64,000 nt of DNA, taken from Novosphingobium colocasiae. Its GTDB lineage: Bacteria > Pseudomonadota > Alphaproteobacteria > Sphingomonadales > Sphingomonadaceae. The stretch is from NCBI RefSeq assembly GCF_014652555.1, contig NZ_BMZA01000001.1, positions 658,900-722,899 of the forward strand, in the 5' to 3' direction. A model generated the notes under the pieces. That model was given only the letters and a program-made list of their open reading frames with translations. It was not told the origin of the DNA and searched no databases. The position numbers were made by a program, and so were the translations under genes. Every line of letters starts with the position of its first letter. Positions within the stretch are counted from its first letter, which is position 1. Below are positions 1-8,651 of this stretch, piece by piece.

Positions 1-96
1 CGGATTTTTGCTCTTTCAAGCGCGAGGCCACTTCGCTAAGGGGCTGCCTCGCAGCGAGGTTGCCGAAAGGTACCTCGCCTGCGCGATTGCTGGAAC

Positions 97-172
<76 letters not shown>

Positions 173-202
173 GCAATCCGCGCGGGCGCTTTGAGAAACG
201 CC

Positions 203-406
203 CTATTCCTCGACCAGATCCAGCCAGGCGATCACGTCATTGTCGGTGGCGATGAACAGGCCGTCCTGCACGTCTTCGCTCTGCCGCGCCGCCAGCGCCA
301 TGGCTTCGGACAGCGGCCCGTATAACAGCGTCGTCGCCGCGCCGCCTTCTGCTCCGCCATCGAGGTGATAGAGCCGTACCGTCGCTTCGCCATAGGTCGT
401 GCGCAT
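203..406 (-). CDS. Small conserved-type hypothetical protein (67 aa)
   Basis: This is a 67-residue acidic protein ending in [10 protein letters not shown] see no signal peptide, membrane segment or known motif. Its ATG overlaps the stop codon of the upstream DUF4169 gene (ATGA at 403-406 on the minus strand), so the two are probably translated together. That coupling is the main support for calling it a gene. A small companion of DUF4169 in sphingomonads would fit, but I cannot assign a function. Confidence 0.6.
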   Translation of the reverse strand: MRTTYGEATVRLYHLDGGAEGGAATTLLYGPLSEAMALAARQSEDVQDGLFIATDNDVIAWLDLVEE

Positions 407-585
407 CAGTCGGTCTCGCGTTTCGCGCCGTCGAGCAGGCGATCGGTGCGCGCCGCTTCACCGGCTGCCAGGGCACGCTGCGCTTTGGTGACGCTGTGTT
501 TCGCGCGGTTGGTTGCGGCTGCATCGGCCGCATCCTTGCGCTGTTTGGACTTGCGCGCCTGACGCAGGTTGATGATTTCGGCCAT
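406..585 (-). CDS. DUF4169 family protein (59 aa)
   Basis: The protein begins MAEIINLRQARKSK and continues as a very basic, alanine-rich helix (RAKHSVTKAQRALAAGEAARTDRLLDGAKRETD). That is the typical pattern of DUF4169, a small alphaproteobacterial family of unknown function. I chose the ATG at 583-585 because the family characteristically starts at MAEI(I/V)NLR; an in-frame start at 621 would add 12 atypical residues. It is translationally coupled to the 67-aa gene downstream and transcribed away from obgE. Confidence 0.8.
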   Translation of the reverse strand: MAEIINLRQARKSKQRKDAADAAATNRAKHSVTKAQRALAAGEAARTDRLLDGAKRETD

Positions 586-711
586 GGCGGCAATCATGCG
601 CGATTTTCGCGGAACTTGCAAAATCGGTCCAGCGGGCCTAGTGGCGCGCGCTTGCTTTGCCTGGATTTAGCCCGGCCTCGACAAGCATCGCCATTCACCG
701 GATAAAACCCC

Positions 712-1767
712 ATGCATTTTCTCGACCAGGCCAAGATCTATGTCCGCGCGGGCGGCGGCGGCCCCGGCGCGGTATCGTTCCGGCGCGAGAAGTATGTCGA
801 ATACGGCGGTCCGGACGGCGGCAACGGCGGCAAGGGCGGCGATGTGGTGTTCGAAGCGGTGGCCGGCCTCAACACCCTGATCGACTTTCGCTATACCCAG
901 CACTTCAAGGCCCCGCGCGGCAGCCATGGCATGGGCAAGAACCGCAACGGCGCGGCGGGCAAGGATCTGGTCATCAAGGTTCCCGTCGGCACCCAGGTCA
1001 TCGACGATGAGGATCGCGAAACGGTTCTCGCCGACCTGACCGAGGCGGGCCAGAGGGTAACGCTGCTCGAAGGCGGGCTGGGCGGGCGCGGCAACGCCAG
1101 CTACAAGACCAGCACGAACCGCGCGCCCCGCCAGCACCAGCCCGGCATGCCGGCGCAGGAGCTGTGGGTCTGGCTGCGGCTCAAGCTGCTGGCCGATGTC
1201 GGCCTTGTCGGCATGCCGAACGCGGGCAAGTCCACTTTCATCAACAAGCTGTCCAACACCAAGGCGAAAGTGGGCGATTACGCCTTCACCACGCTGCGCC
1301 CGCAACTCGGCGTGGTCCTGCACAAAAACCGCGAATTCGTGCTGGCCGACATTCCCGGCCTGATCGCCGGGGCGGCTGACGGCGCAGGGATCGGCGACCG
1401 GTTTCTGGGACATATCGAACGCTGCCGCGTGCTGGTCCACCTGATCGACGTATCGGGCACTGACCCGGTCGAGGCGATGCGCGTGGTGGAAGAGGAACTG
1501 GAAGCCTATGGCGGCGGCCTTGAAGACAAGCCCCGGTTGGTCGCGCTCAACAAGATCGACCTGATCGACGATGCGCTGGCGGCGGATTATGCGCGCGAAC
1601 TGCTCAAGGCCGGTGCGGATGAGGTGTTCCCGATTTCCGGTGCCACCGGGAAGGGCATGTCGAAGCTGCTCGATGCGGTGATCGACTATCTCCCCGCCGC
1701 CACCGTGACCGAGCGCCCCGAAGGCGAGCGCGAAGAGGCCGACGAAACGCCGTGGTCGCCTCTGTGA
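712..1767 (+). CDS. obgE: GTPase ObgE/CgtA
   Basis: This 351-residue Obg GTPase acts in late 50S ribosome assembly and in growth and stress control; it is cytoplasmic and ribosome-associated. The N-terminal glycine-rich Obg fold spans about residues 1-160 (YVRAGGGGPG, GGPDGGNGGKGGD, GGLGGRGNA). The G domain follows, with G1 GMPNAGKS at 167-174, G3 DIPG at 213-216, G4 NKID at 280-283 and an SGATGKG G5-type motif near 309. Length is normal for the short alphaproteobacterial form without an OCT domain. It is followed after 56 bp by proB, an order common in bacteria. Confidence 0.97.
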   Translation: MHFLDQAKIYVRAGGGGPGAVSFRREKYVEYGGPDGGNGGKGGDVVFEAVAGLNTLIDFRYTQHFKAPRGSHGMGKNRNGAAGKDLVIKVPVGTQVIDDEDRETVLADLTEAGQRVTLLEGGLGGRGNASYKTSTNRAPRQHQPGMPAQELWVWLRLKLLADVGLVGMPNAGKSTFINKLSNTKAKVGDYAFTTLRPQLGVVLHKNREFVLADIPGLIAGAADGAGIGDRFLGHIERCRVLVHLIDVSGTDPVEAMRVVEEELEAYGGGLEDKPRLVALNKIDLIDDALAADYARELLKAGADEVFPISGATGKGMSKLLDAVIDYLPAATVTERPEGEREEADETPWSPL

Positions 1768-1823
1768 TCGGGCAATAGTCCGTCTTCCCCCAGGCCTGCA
1801 TTTCCCTTAGAGAGCGGCCGCAA

Positions 1824-2966
1824 ATGTCCATTTCCCGCCTTTCCGACCTTGCCGATCCGGCGCAGTGCCCGCTCCTTGTGCTCAAGGTGGGATCGGCGCT
1901 GCTGGTCGGGCGCGAAGGGGTGCGCCGGGCGTGGATCGAGGCGCTGGTGGCCGAGATCGCCGAGGCGCGCGGGCGCGGGCAGCAAGTGATCGTGGTATCA
2001 TCCGGCGCGATCGCGCTGGGGGCGGCAACGCTGGGGCTGGACAAGGGCGGGCGCGGCAGCCTGGCCGATGCGCAGGCCGCCGCCGCCGTGGGCCAGATCG
2101 CGCTGTCCGGGCTGTGGGCGCAGCTTCTGGCGGGGCACGGCCTGACCGCCGCGCAGATGCTGCTGACGCTGGAAGATCTGGAGGATCGCCGCCGCTACCT
2201 CAACGTCACCGCGACGCTGGGCCGGTTGCTCGATGCCGGGGCGGTGCCCGTAATCAATGAGAACGATTCGGTCGCCACGCAGGAAATCCGCTTCGGCGAT
2301 AACGACCGGCTCGCCGCGCGCGTGGCGCAGGCGGCGCAGGCGAGCGCGGTGTTGCTGCTGTCGGACATCGACGGGCTTTACGATCGCCACCCCCGCGAGC
2401 CGGGCGCGCGGATGATCCCGGTGGTCGAAGGGGTGACGGCGGAAGTGCAGGCGATGGCCAGCACCGAATCCGGCTCGGGCATGGGATCGGGCGGGATGGT
2501 GTCGAAGTTGCAGGCGGCCGAGATCGCTGAACTGGCGGGCATTTGCCTAGTGATCGGCAACGGCCAGCATGATCGGCCGGTGGCGCGGATCGTGAGCGAA
2601 GGGATCGGCACGCTGTTCCTGCCCAGGCGCAAGGCCGGCGCGCGCGGCAATGCCCGCAAGGCGTGGCTGGGCGGCCGTTTGCGGACCAAGGGCACCGTGG
2701 TGGTCGATGCGGGAGCCGCTGCGGCCCTGCGGCGCGGGTCCAGCCTGCTGGCGAAGGGCGTTACCGCGATCGGCGGCGCATTCCTGCGCGGCGATCCGGT
2801 CTCGGTGCTGGATGCCGATGGGCGCACGGTGGCGCATGGGCTGTCGGAATATGATTCCGCCGAATGCGATGCGATCCGGGGCCGCCATTCGAGCGAGCAG
2901 GCCGAGGTGTTGGGCTATGCGCCGCGCAGCGCGGTGATCCATCGCGATCAGTTGGTACTCAAGTGA
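1824..2966 (+). CDS. proB: Glutamate 5-kinase
   Basis: ProB phosphorylates L-glutamate with ATP to give gamma-glutamyl phosphate, the committed step of proline synthesis. The 380-residue protein has the amino acid kinase domain (VLKVGSALLV near residue 17, SSGAIALG near 60, NENDSVAT near 147, GSGGMVSKL near 219) and a C-terminal PUA domain (about 275-370), the classical two-domain ProB. Its TGA overlaps the ATG of the next gene (ATGA at 2963-2966 region), so the SDR protein downstream is translationally coupled to it. Confidence 0.97.
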   Translation: MSISRLSDLADPAQCPLLVLKVGSALLVGREGVRRAWIEALVAEIAEARGRGQQVIVVSSGAIALGAATLGLDKGGRGSLADAQAAAAVGQIALSGLWAQLLAGHGLTAAQMLLTLEDLEDRRRYLNVTATLGRLLDAGAVPVINENDSVATQEIRFGDNDRLAARVAQAAQASAVLLLSDIDGLYDRHPREPGARMIPVVEGVTAEVQAMASTESGSGMGSGGMVSKLQAAEIAELAGICLVIGNGQHDRPVARIVSEGIGTLFLPRRKAGARGNARKAWLGGRLRTKGTVVVDAGAAAALRRGSSLLAKGVTAIGGAFLRGDPVSVLDADGRTVAHGLSEYDSAECDAIRGRHSSEQAEVLGYAPRSAVIHRDQLVLK

Positions 2967-3892
2967 TGGTGGCGGACCACCGGCCCCGCGTGGCGCTGAC
3001 CGGGGCGACCGGCTTTCTCGGCAGCCATGTGCTGGAAGCGGCGCTGGCCGCCGGGTACGAGGTCGCCGCGCTCACCCGCCGCCCGCAGCCGCCGCGCGAA
3101 GGCGTGATCTGGGTGCCCGGCGATCTTGCCGATACCGAGGCGATGGCGGCGCTGACCCGGGGCGCGGAGGCGGCGATCCACGTGGCCGGGGTGGTGAACG
3201 CGCCCGATGCCGCCGGGTTCGAAACCGGCAACGTCACCGGCACGCTCAACCTGATCGATGCGGTGCGGCTGAAGGGTATTCGCCGCTTCATTCACGTTTC
3301 CTCGCTGTCCGCGCGCGAGCCGGACCTATCGGCTTACGGTGCATCCAAGGCGCGGTCGGAGAAACTGCTGCGGGCCAGCGCGCTGGACTGGACGATCGTG
3401 CGTCCGCCGGCGATCTATGGCCCGCGCGACAAGGAGATGTTCGAACTGTTCCGCGCCGCGCGCTGGGGCGTGGTGCCGGTCCCGGCGCAGGGTCACGCCT
3501 CGATGATTCACGCCGCCGATCTGGCGCGGCTGCTGGTCGATCTGGTGCCGGGCGGGGAAATGGTGACCGGGCAGGTGTTCGAGCCTGACGACGGCCGGGC
3601 AGGGGGCTGGGAACATCGCGAGATGGCGCGCGCCATCGGCTGGGCGGTGGGCCGGCGGCCTTGGGTGATCGGCCTGTCACCGGCGATGCTGGCGCGGATT
3701 GCCCGGATCGATGGCCTGCTGCGCGGCGCGAAGGCGAAGATGACGGCCGATCGCGCCGCTTATTTCAGCCATCCCGATTGGGTGGTGAGTGCTGCCGCAC
3801 AAGTGCCGCCAACACTGTGGACGCCGCGCATCGCCACCCGCGAAGGGTTGAAGCAGACGGCGCAATGGTATCGCGAGGCGGGCTGGCTGTGA
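2966..3892 (+). CDS. NAD(P)-dependent epimerase/dehydratase (extended SDR)
   Basis: A 308-residue extended short-chain dehydrogenase/reductase. The dinucleotide-binding motif GATGFLG is near residue 13 and the catalytic YGASK is preceded by the HVSSLSA strand, as in NDUFA9-like and UDP-sugar epimerase-type proteins. The ATG at 2966 was chosen because it overlaps the proB stop and places the Rossmann strand at the usual distance from the N-terminus. Substrate is not predictable. It also overlaps the next gene by four bases, so proB, this gene and the SBF-like transporter form one unit. Confidence 0.88.
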   Translation: MVADHRPRVALTGATGFLGSHVLEAALAAGYEVAALTRRPQPPREGVIWVPGDLADTEAMAALTRGAEAAIHVAGVVNAPDAAGFETGNVTGTLNLIDAVRLKGIRRFIHVSSLSAREPDLSAYGASKARSEKLLRASALDWTIVRPPAIYGPRDKEMFELFRAARWGVVPVPAQGHASMIHAADLARLLVDLVPGGEMVTGQVFEPDDGRAGGWEHREMARAIGWAVGRRPWVIGLSPAMLARIARIDGLLRGAKAKMTADRAAYFSHPDWVVSAAAQVPPTLWTPRIATREGLKQTAQWYREAGWL

Positions 3893-4869
3893 TCGGCAGG
3901 GCGCTCGCACGGCTCAACCTCGATCCGTATGTGCTGGCGCTGATGGCGACCGTTGTGTTGGCCTCCGTGCTGCCGGCGCAAGGCGTGTGGGCGACGGTGG
4001 CGGACCGCATTACCGACCTTGCCATCGCGCTGCTGTTCTTCCTCCACGGCGCGCGGCTGTCGCGCCAGGCGGTGATTGACGGGGCGCGGGCGTGGAAGCT
4101 GCACCTGTCGGTCGCGGGGCTGACCTATCTGCTGTTTCCGCTGCTGGGGCTGGCGATCCAGGCGCTGCCGTTCCTGCCGACCCCGCTGGCGCGCGGCATG
4201 CTGTTCCTGTCGCTGCTGCCGTCCACGGTGCAGTCCTCGATCGCCTTCACCTCGATGGCGGGCGGCAACGTGGCGGCGGCGGTGTGCAGCGCCTCGTTTT
4301 CCAACCTTGCCGGGATTGTCCTCACGCCGCTGCTGACCGCGCTGTTCATCACCGGGCGCAGCGGCGGGTTTTCGAGCGATCCGGTCATCACCATCGCCAC
4401 CCAGTTGCTGCTGCCGTTCCTGGCCGGCCACCTGCTGCGGCCATGGATCGCGGGCTTCGTGGCGCGGCACAAGCGGGTGCTGGGCTATACCGACAAGAGC
4501 TCGATCCTGCTGGTCGTCTACACCGCGTTCAGCGCCGCCGTGCTGGGCGGGCTGTGGAGCCGGGTGACATGGGGGGACATCGCGGAAATCGGCGCGCTGT
4601 CGCTGGCGATGCTGGCGGTGGTGATGAGCGCGGCGCAAGCCATCGGCCGGCCGATGGCCTTCGCGCGCGAGGATCGCGTGGTGCTGCTGTTCTGCGGGTC
4701 CAAGAAGAGCCTTGCCACCGGCGTGCCGCTGGCCGGCGTGCTGTTCGCGCCCGATCAGGTGGGGGCGATCGTCCTGCCGCTGATGATCTTCCACCAGATC
4801 CAGTTGATGGTCTGCGCCGTGATTGCGCGGCGGATGGGGGAAAAGCGGGCGGATGCTGGGGCGCGGTGA
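3889..4869 (+). CDS. SBF-like (bile acid:Na+ symporter family) transporter
   Basis: A very hydrophobic protein of 326 residues with about nine to ten membrane segments. It resembles the SBF_like branch of the bile acid/sodium symporter superfamily (PF13593, YfeH type). Recognisable features are LDPYVLALMATVVLAS at the N-terminus, LLFFLHGARLS, PSTVQSSIAFTSMAGGNVAAA and FCGSKKSLATGVPLAGVLF. The GTG at 3889 overlaps the stop of the SDR gene (GTGA), which fixes the start. Substrate unknown; bile acids are unlikely in such an organism. Confidence 0.88.
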   Translation: MIGRALARLNLDPYVLALMATVVLASVLPAQGVWATVADRITDLAIALLFFLHGARLSRQAVIDGARAWKLHLSVAGLTYLLFPLLGLAIQALPFLPTPLARGMLFLSLLPSTVQSSIAFTSMAGGNVAAAVCSASFSNLAGIVLTPLLTALFITGRSGGFSSDPVITIATQLLLPFLAGHLLRPWIAGFVARHKRVLGYTDKSSILLVVYTAFSAAVLGGLWSRVTWGDIAEIGALSLAMLAVVMSAAQAIGRPMAFAREDRVVLLFCGSKKSLATGVPLAGVLFAPDQVGAIVLPLMIFHQIQLMVCAVIARRMGEKRADAGAR

Positions 4870-4996
4870 AGGTGGGTGTTTGGATTTAGGTTGGGCTTCG
4901 TATCAGGAGGAACGGCGAAGATTGTTGGGGAGCGGACGTTCGTCCTTGAATGCTGTGCGGTCTTCTGGAACGCTACGGGTTGAAGGAGACCGGTCA

Positions 4997-5449
4997 TTGG
5001 GACTATACTTTGGGCGGTTAGGATTGGCTCTTATCGGTGTAGCGACATTTGTAGTCGTTGGCGTCGCACTTGAGAATGAAGCCGAGTTTCCTTTCGCTAC
5101 CTTCTATCGAGTTGCGTGCGCGGCAGTTGGCCTTGGTATCATATGGAAGCTGCGCAAAGACTATCCGACAGAAACCTGGCCTTATGTGGGCTTCTGGATT
5201 GCGCTTGCTGTCAACGCGGCAATCTTCTTAACGCCGCTGGTTGATAGACCCGCGTCGCGCGGCGAACTCATGCTTTTCGCGTTGCCTGATGCCATAATCG
5301 TGCTGGGCGCTCGTATAGCTTCCTTTCACGTCAGTGATGACCACCAGCGTGCTATGCGCCAGACGATGATACTCGGGCTGGTTGTGGCTGCCACCTTCTG
5401 TTCGGCCCTTTACACCCTAATCCTTTTGCACCCGGCAGCCACTGATTGA
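4997..5449 (+). CDS. Hypothetical integral membrane protein, atypical composition
   Basis: About 150 residues with four predicted membrane helices (LALIGVATFVVVGVAL, AVGLGIIW, FWIALAVNAAIFL, MILGLVVAATFCSALYTLILL). I chose the TTG at 4997 because AAGGAG lies eight bases upstream and membrane segment 1 follows directly. The frame is open further up, and an ATG at 4853 overlapping the transporter gene is the alternative. Codons ending in A/T are much commoner than in neighbours, which suggests recent acquisition or weak constraint. No family recognised. Confidence 0.6.
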   Translation: MGLYFGRLGLALIGVATFVVVGVALENEAEFPFATFYRVACAAVGLGIIWKLRKDYPTETWPYVGFWIALAVNAAIFLTPLVDRPASRGELMLFALPDAIIVLGARIASFHVSDDHQRAMRQTMILGLVVAATFCSALYTLILLHPAATD

Positions 5450-5545
5450 ATTGAGCAAGGCCAGTTCGAACGTCGGCTACTGGGCGAAGCCGGACTCAAC
5501 TCGATCACCAGGGCAATCGCATATGACGAGTTTACCCTCAGCTTC

Positions 5546-5691
5546 GTCATGCTGAACTTGTTTCAGCATCCATTGCGCGGTTTGCCCCGCCGTCGAATAG
5601 GGCTTGGTTGCAGCGTCCAGCGCCTTTCAGCGTCCCGGCCGGCGGCACGATGGACCCTGAAACGAGTTCAGGGTGACGAATACGGATAGGC
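5546..5691 (-). repeat. 146-bp interspersed repeat, copy 1 (R1)
   Basis: On the minus strand this matches 14634-14780 along its whole length (about 85 percent by eye). It has a palindrome at each end: TGCTGAACTTGTTTCAGCA (5550-5568) and CCCTGAAACGAGTTCAGGG (5655-5673). The roughly 85-bp core between them is also conserved. It sits between two genes in the intergenic gap 5450-5721. REP-pair or MITE-like organisation is the best description; no transposase is nearby. Confidence 0.85.
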
Positions 5692-5721
5692 GATTTCATA
5701 GGCGATTGCGCCCCGGCTCGA

Positions 5722-6456
5722 TCACCGCTCGTCCGGCTCTGACGCATCGTCCCAGCCGTGGATTTCGGTCATTGTGAAAGCCACCGCATTTCCCTGAACA
5801 TCGCGCGCCGGGCGGAAGCGGAAGCGTTCCGAGATCAGGGCGCAGGTTTGCGCATCCAGCGCCGGATCGCCGCTGGAGGAGAGGATCGTGCAGCCGCTGA
5901 CCGTGCCGTCCACGCCGATGCGGTAGCGCAGCGTCAGCACATCGCCCTGGCGGCGCTTGCGCAAGTCGGGCGGCAGGTCGGTGAAGTGCAGCTTGCCGTG
6001 CGTCTGGCGGGGCAGCACCGCCGGCAGGCGATAGCCCGATCCGCTGCCGTAACCGTTCCCCGAGCCGGAACCGGAGCCCCCGCCGCTGCCGGACCCGCTG
6101 CCGCCATCGCCACCCGACTGCGCGGTTCCGGCCCGGCCCTGCGCAGGCGTCGCCGGCACCGGCACTGACAACACGACCGCCGAGGCGGGCGGGGCTTCGA
6201 GCTGCGGAGTGGTGACGCGGGGCTTGCCGCCGCCGCCCTGATGCGGCGGCTTGGGATTGGCGCGCGCGACCGGGGTCGGGGTCGGTGCAGGCTGGGGCGG
6301 GGCAGGGCTGACAGTGACGACGGATTGCAAGGGATGGTTCGCCAGCGGCACGAAGCGCGCGCCAAGACCGGCGATCAGCGCCGCCACAACGCTGCCTACC
6401 GTCAGCGCCGATGCCAGCGCCGCGCCTGCTCGCCTGCGGTTTTCGGCCGGGGTCAT
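5722..6456 (-). CDS. TonB-like energy transducer / TonB C-terminal domain protein
   Basis: 244 residues: a short cytoplasmic start, one membrane anchor (ALTVGSVVAALIAGLG, about residues 16-32), then a long Pro-rich and Gly/Ser-rich periplasmic linker (about 50-145). The C-terminal TonB-like domain reads LTLRYRIGVDGTVSGCTILSSSG, DALDAQTC-type pattern and RFRFRPARD. This is the architecture of TonB-family proteins that link the inner-membrane proton gradient to outer-membrane transporters. No exbB/exbD or TonB receptor is adjacent, so its partner is unknown. ATG 6456 was preferred; a TTG at 6465 is the alternative. Confidence 0.8.
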   Translation of the reverse strand: MTPAENRRRAGAALASALTVGSVVAALIAGLGARFVPLANHPLQSVVTVSPAPPQPAPTPTPVARANPKPPHQGGGGKPRVTTPQLEAPPASAVVLSVPVPATPAQGRAGTAQSGGDGGSGSGSGGGSGSGSGNGYGSGSGYRLPAVLPRQTHGKLHFTDLPPDLRKRRQGDVLTLRYRIGVDGTVSGCTILSSSGDPALDAQTCALISERFRFRPARDVQGNAVAFTMTEIHGWDDASEPDER

Positions 6457-6527
6457 GATGCTCAAACGGTCGGCGTGCTCGTGGGCTCCCCCCGACGCAT
6501 CTTGCGACGACCTGAAAACATTGACCC

Positions 6528-6552
6528 GGAACCTTGCGGCGCGATGACAGTT
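6528..6552 (+). promoter_or_regulatory. Possible EcfG-type promoter (imperfect -10)
   Basis: GGAAC (6528-6532), a 16-base spacer and AGTT (6549-6552) precede the glsB-like gene by 38 bases. The -35 element is perfect, but the -10 differs from CGTT at one position, so this is a candidate only. A stress-type membrane protein would suit EcfG control. Confidence 0.35.
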
Positions 6553-6590
6553 TCAACCGGCAACTACTCACTTTTTCTGGAGACGGAACA

Positions 6591-6860
6591 ATGACCCTTC
6601 TTCTCGTTCTTCTGGTCGGCGGCGTCCTTGGCTGGCTCGCTTCGATCGTCATGCGGACCGACGCCCAGCAGGGCGTGTTCCTCAACGTCGTCGTCGGTGT
6701 TGTCGGCGCGCTGATCGCCGGTCTCGTCATCACCCCGCTCATCGGCGGAGCGCCGATCACCAGCGGCGCTTTCGACATCATGTCGCTGTTCGCTTCGTTC
6801 CTGGGTGCCGTCGTGCTCCTGGCGATCGTCAACCTCTTCCGTCGCGGTTCGGTCCGCTAA
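6591..6860 (+). CDS. GlsB/YeaQ/YmgE family stress-response membrane protein
   Basis: An 89-residue protein with three hydrophobic helices: LLLVLLVGGVLGWLASIVMR, the NVVVGVVGALIAGLVI segment and LFASFLGAVVLLAIVNLF, ending in a basic tail. This is the transglycosylase-associated/YeaQ small membrane family, often induced in stress. The ATG at 6591 has GGAGACGG just upstream and gives the family's usual length. It is followed by a clear terminator, so it is monocistronic. Confidence 0.88.
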   Translation: MTLLLVLLVGGVLGWLASIVMRTDAQQGVFLNVVVGVVGALIAGLVITPLIGGAPITSGAFDIMSLFASFLGAVVLLAIVNLFRRGSVR

Positions 6861-6873
6861 ACGGCAAGCAGAC

Positions 6874-6904
6874 GGCCCGGCGGCCTCGTCGCCGGGCCAT
6901 TTTT
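6874..6904 (+). terminator. Rho-independent terminator after the glsB-like gene
   Basis: A perfect 9-bp stem GGCCCGGCG/CGCCGGGCC (6874-6882 with 6890-6898) with a 7-base loop is followed by ATTTTT. It lies 13 bases after the stop codon at 6860. Confidence 0.88.
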
Positions 6905-6959
6905 CATCAGACCGGTCGGCACGGGGCCGTTCCGGTTTGCAAGAGCAGGGGAAAGACCC

Positions 6960-7217
6960 ATGAAGATTGTTCTCGATACCCGCACGGCGCTGATCGCCGC
7001 CGCTGCCGCCGCAACGCTTGGCCTGGCCGCCTGCAACAATCCCGCTGACGACAACCTGGAAAAGCAGGCCGACGCGACCGAGCAGGCGTCCGACGCCGCT
7101 GCCGATTCGCTCGAATCGCAAGGCATGGAATCCCAGGCCGATGCCGTCGAAGCGACCGGCGAGGCTCAGGCCGATGCCATCGAGGACAAGGCTGACGAAG
7201 TTCGCAAGGCAAATTAA
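6960..7217 (+). CDS. Small acidic lipoprotein (85 aa)
   Basis: The signal peptide contains the lipobox LAAC (Cys at about residue 25), so the product is probably a lipoprotein. The mature part is almost entirely helical and made of Ala, Asp, Glu, Ser and Gln (EKQADATEQASDAAADSLESQ and similar). There are imperfect heptads with AQADA(V/I)E repeated. It is very likely a periplasmic or envelope-attached coiled coil. No named family recognised. AGGGGAAAG precedes the ATG and a terminator follows. Confidence 0.78.
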   Translation: MKIVLDTRTALIAAAAAATLGLAACNNPADDNLEKQADATEQASDAAADSLESQGMESQADAVEATGEAQADAIEDKADEVRKAN

Positions 7218-7239
7218 CCTGCCATAATGCGAATCCCCG

Positions 7240-7270
7240 GGGGGTGGTGGCCTGGCCGCCGCCCCCTTTT
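7240..7270 (+). terminator. Rho-independent terminator after the small lipoprotein gene
   Basis: A 12-bp stem GGGGGTGGTGGC/GCCGCCGCCCCC (two G-T pairs) with a 3-base loop is followed by TTTT. It lies 23 bases after the lipoprotein stop codon. Confidence 0.75.
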
Positions 7271-7429
7271 GCGTGCAGTGCACAAATTTGACACCTCGCG
7301 GCGCTTGATTTGTCGCACTGCAGCACCGAAATGCACCCCCGGTGTGATCGCCCCGGCGTTCCTTCGCGGGTCGCCGGCGGGCCGGTGCCGCCGCCGTGAA
7401 TTCGACAAGAACTGTACAGGAAGCCTGCC

Positions 7430-8032
7430 ATGACCATTGCCCTGATGCCGCTGCCTTATGCCCAGGACGCGCTGGAGCCGCATATCTCGGCCAAGACGCT
7501 CGAAATCCATCACGGCGCGCACCACAAGACCTATGTCGACAAGCTCAACGCCGCGATCGACGGCACCGAGAATGCCGGCAAGTCGGTGGAGGAGATCAGC
7601 AAGTCGGCTTCGGGCCCGCTGTTCAACAATGCCGCGCAGGTCTACAACCATGGCTTCTACTGGCATTCGCTGAGCCCGGAAAAGACCGCGCCGAGCGAGA
7701 GCCTGGCAACTGCCATCCAGAACGATTTCGGATCGATGGACGCGCTGCTCGAAGCGCTGACCAACGAAGCGGTCAACCACTTCGCCAGCGGCTGGGCCTG
7801 GCTGGTCGTCGATGGCGGCAAGCTCAAGGTCATCTCCACCCATGACGCCGGCACCGCGATTACCGCCGACGTCAACCCGCTGCTGACCGTGGATGTGTGG
7901 GAACATGCCTACTACATCGATCAGATGAACAAGCGCCCTGCCTATGTGAAGGCGGTGCTGGACAACCTGCTCAACTGGAAGTTCGCATCCGACAACTTCG
8001 ATCGTGGCACGGCCTGGGTCTATCCCGGCTGA
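7430..8032 (+). CDS. sodB: Superoxide dismutase [Fe]
   Basis: A 200-residue Fe/Mn superoxide dismutase converting superoxide to oxygen and hydrogen peroxide in the cytoplasm. Metal ligands are H27 (IHHGAHHKTYV), H74 (VYNHGFYW), D155 and H159 (DVWEHAYYID). The FNNAAQVYNHGFYWHS and GSGW-like (ASGWAWLV) signatures are those of the iron-preferring SodB branch rather than MnSOD, though metal choice is inferred. It is followed by a strong terminator shared with ecfG. Confidence 0.96.
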   Translation: MTIALMPLPYAQDALEPHISAKTLEIHHGAHHKTYVDKLNAAIDGTENAGKSVEEISKSASGPLFNNAAQVYNHGFYWHSLSPEKTAPSESLATAIQNDFGSMDALLEALTNEAVNHFASGWAWLVVDGGKLKVISTHDAGTAITADVNPLLTVDVWEHAYYIDQMNKRPAYVKAVLDNLLNWKFASDNFDRGTAWVYPG

Positions 8033-8048
8033 TCCTGCTGGCAGATGC

Positions 8049-8089
8049 AAAAAGGGCTCCCGTACCGGCATGGTGCGGGAGCCCTTTTT
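8049..8089. terminator. Bidirectional terminator between sodB and ecfG
   Basis: A perfect inverted repeat, AAAAAGGGCTCCCG at 8049-8062 with CGGGAGCCCTTTTT at 8076-8089. The A-run and T-run let it end transcription from both convergent genes. Confidence 0.92.
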
Positions 8090-8105
8090 ATGTCCGGGAC
8101 GCTCT

Positions 8106-8651
8106 TCAGCCCGCCTTGCGCAGCCTTGCGGTTACCGCATCGGCCTTGCCGTCCAGCAACCGCGCGAGATCGGCGCGGGCGCGGGCGACGCGGCTCTTCA
8201 TGGTGCCGATGGGGCATCCGGCGATCTCGGCCGCGTCCTCGTAACTGAACCCCGAAGCACCGACGAGAAGCACTGCCTCGCGCCGTTCGGGGGCCAGCTT
8301 GCTCAGCGCGGTCTCCATGTCGGACAGGTGCAGCGGGCCTTCCTGATCCGCTTCCATGACCAGCATCCGCTCGACCGCGCCTTCGTCCAGATCGGTCTGG
8401 CGGCGGGAGCGGCGCAGTTCGGACAGGTAGTGGTTGCGCAGGATTGCGAAGGTCCAGGCGCGCATGTTGGTGCCCGGCGTATAGCGATCACGCGCTACCC
8501 ATGCCTTGATCGTGGCTTCCTGCACCAGATCGTCGGCGAAATCGGGGCGGCCGCACAGGCCGCGGGCAAAGGCGCGCAAGTGAGGGAGGACCCCCAGCAA
8601 CTCGCGGCGAAACCCTTCATCGGCGGGGGAAACCTCTATCCGGTCAGGCAT
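8106..8651 (-). CDS. ecfG: EcfG-family general stress sigma factor (first copy)
   Basis: 181 residues with sigma region 2 (PHLRAFARGLCG, DFADDLVQEATIKAW, MRAWTFAILRN) and region 4 (LAPERREAVLLVGASGFSYEDAAEIAGCPIGTMKSR). This is the EcfG/ECF15 type that directs the alphaproteobacterial general stress regulon. The ATG at 8651 overlaps the end of nepR by eight bases, so antisigma and sigma are co-translated. The region 2 signature is nearly the same in the second sigma gene at 13438. Confidence 0.93.
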   Translation of the reverse strand: MPDRIEVSPADEGFRRELLGVLPHLRAFARGLCGRPDFADDLVQEATIKAWVARDRYTPGTNMRAWTFAILRNHYLSELRRSRRQTDLDEGAVERMLVMEADQEGPLHLSDMETALSKLAPERREAVLLVGASGFSYEDAAEIAGCPIGTMKSRVARARADLARLLDGKADAVTARLRKAG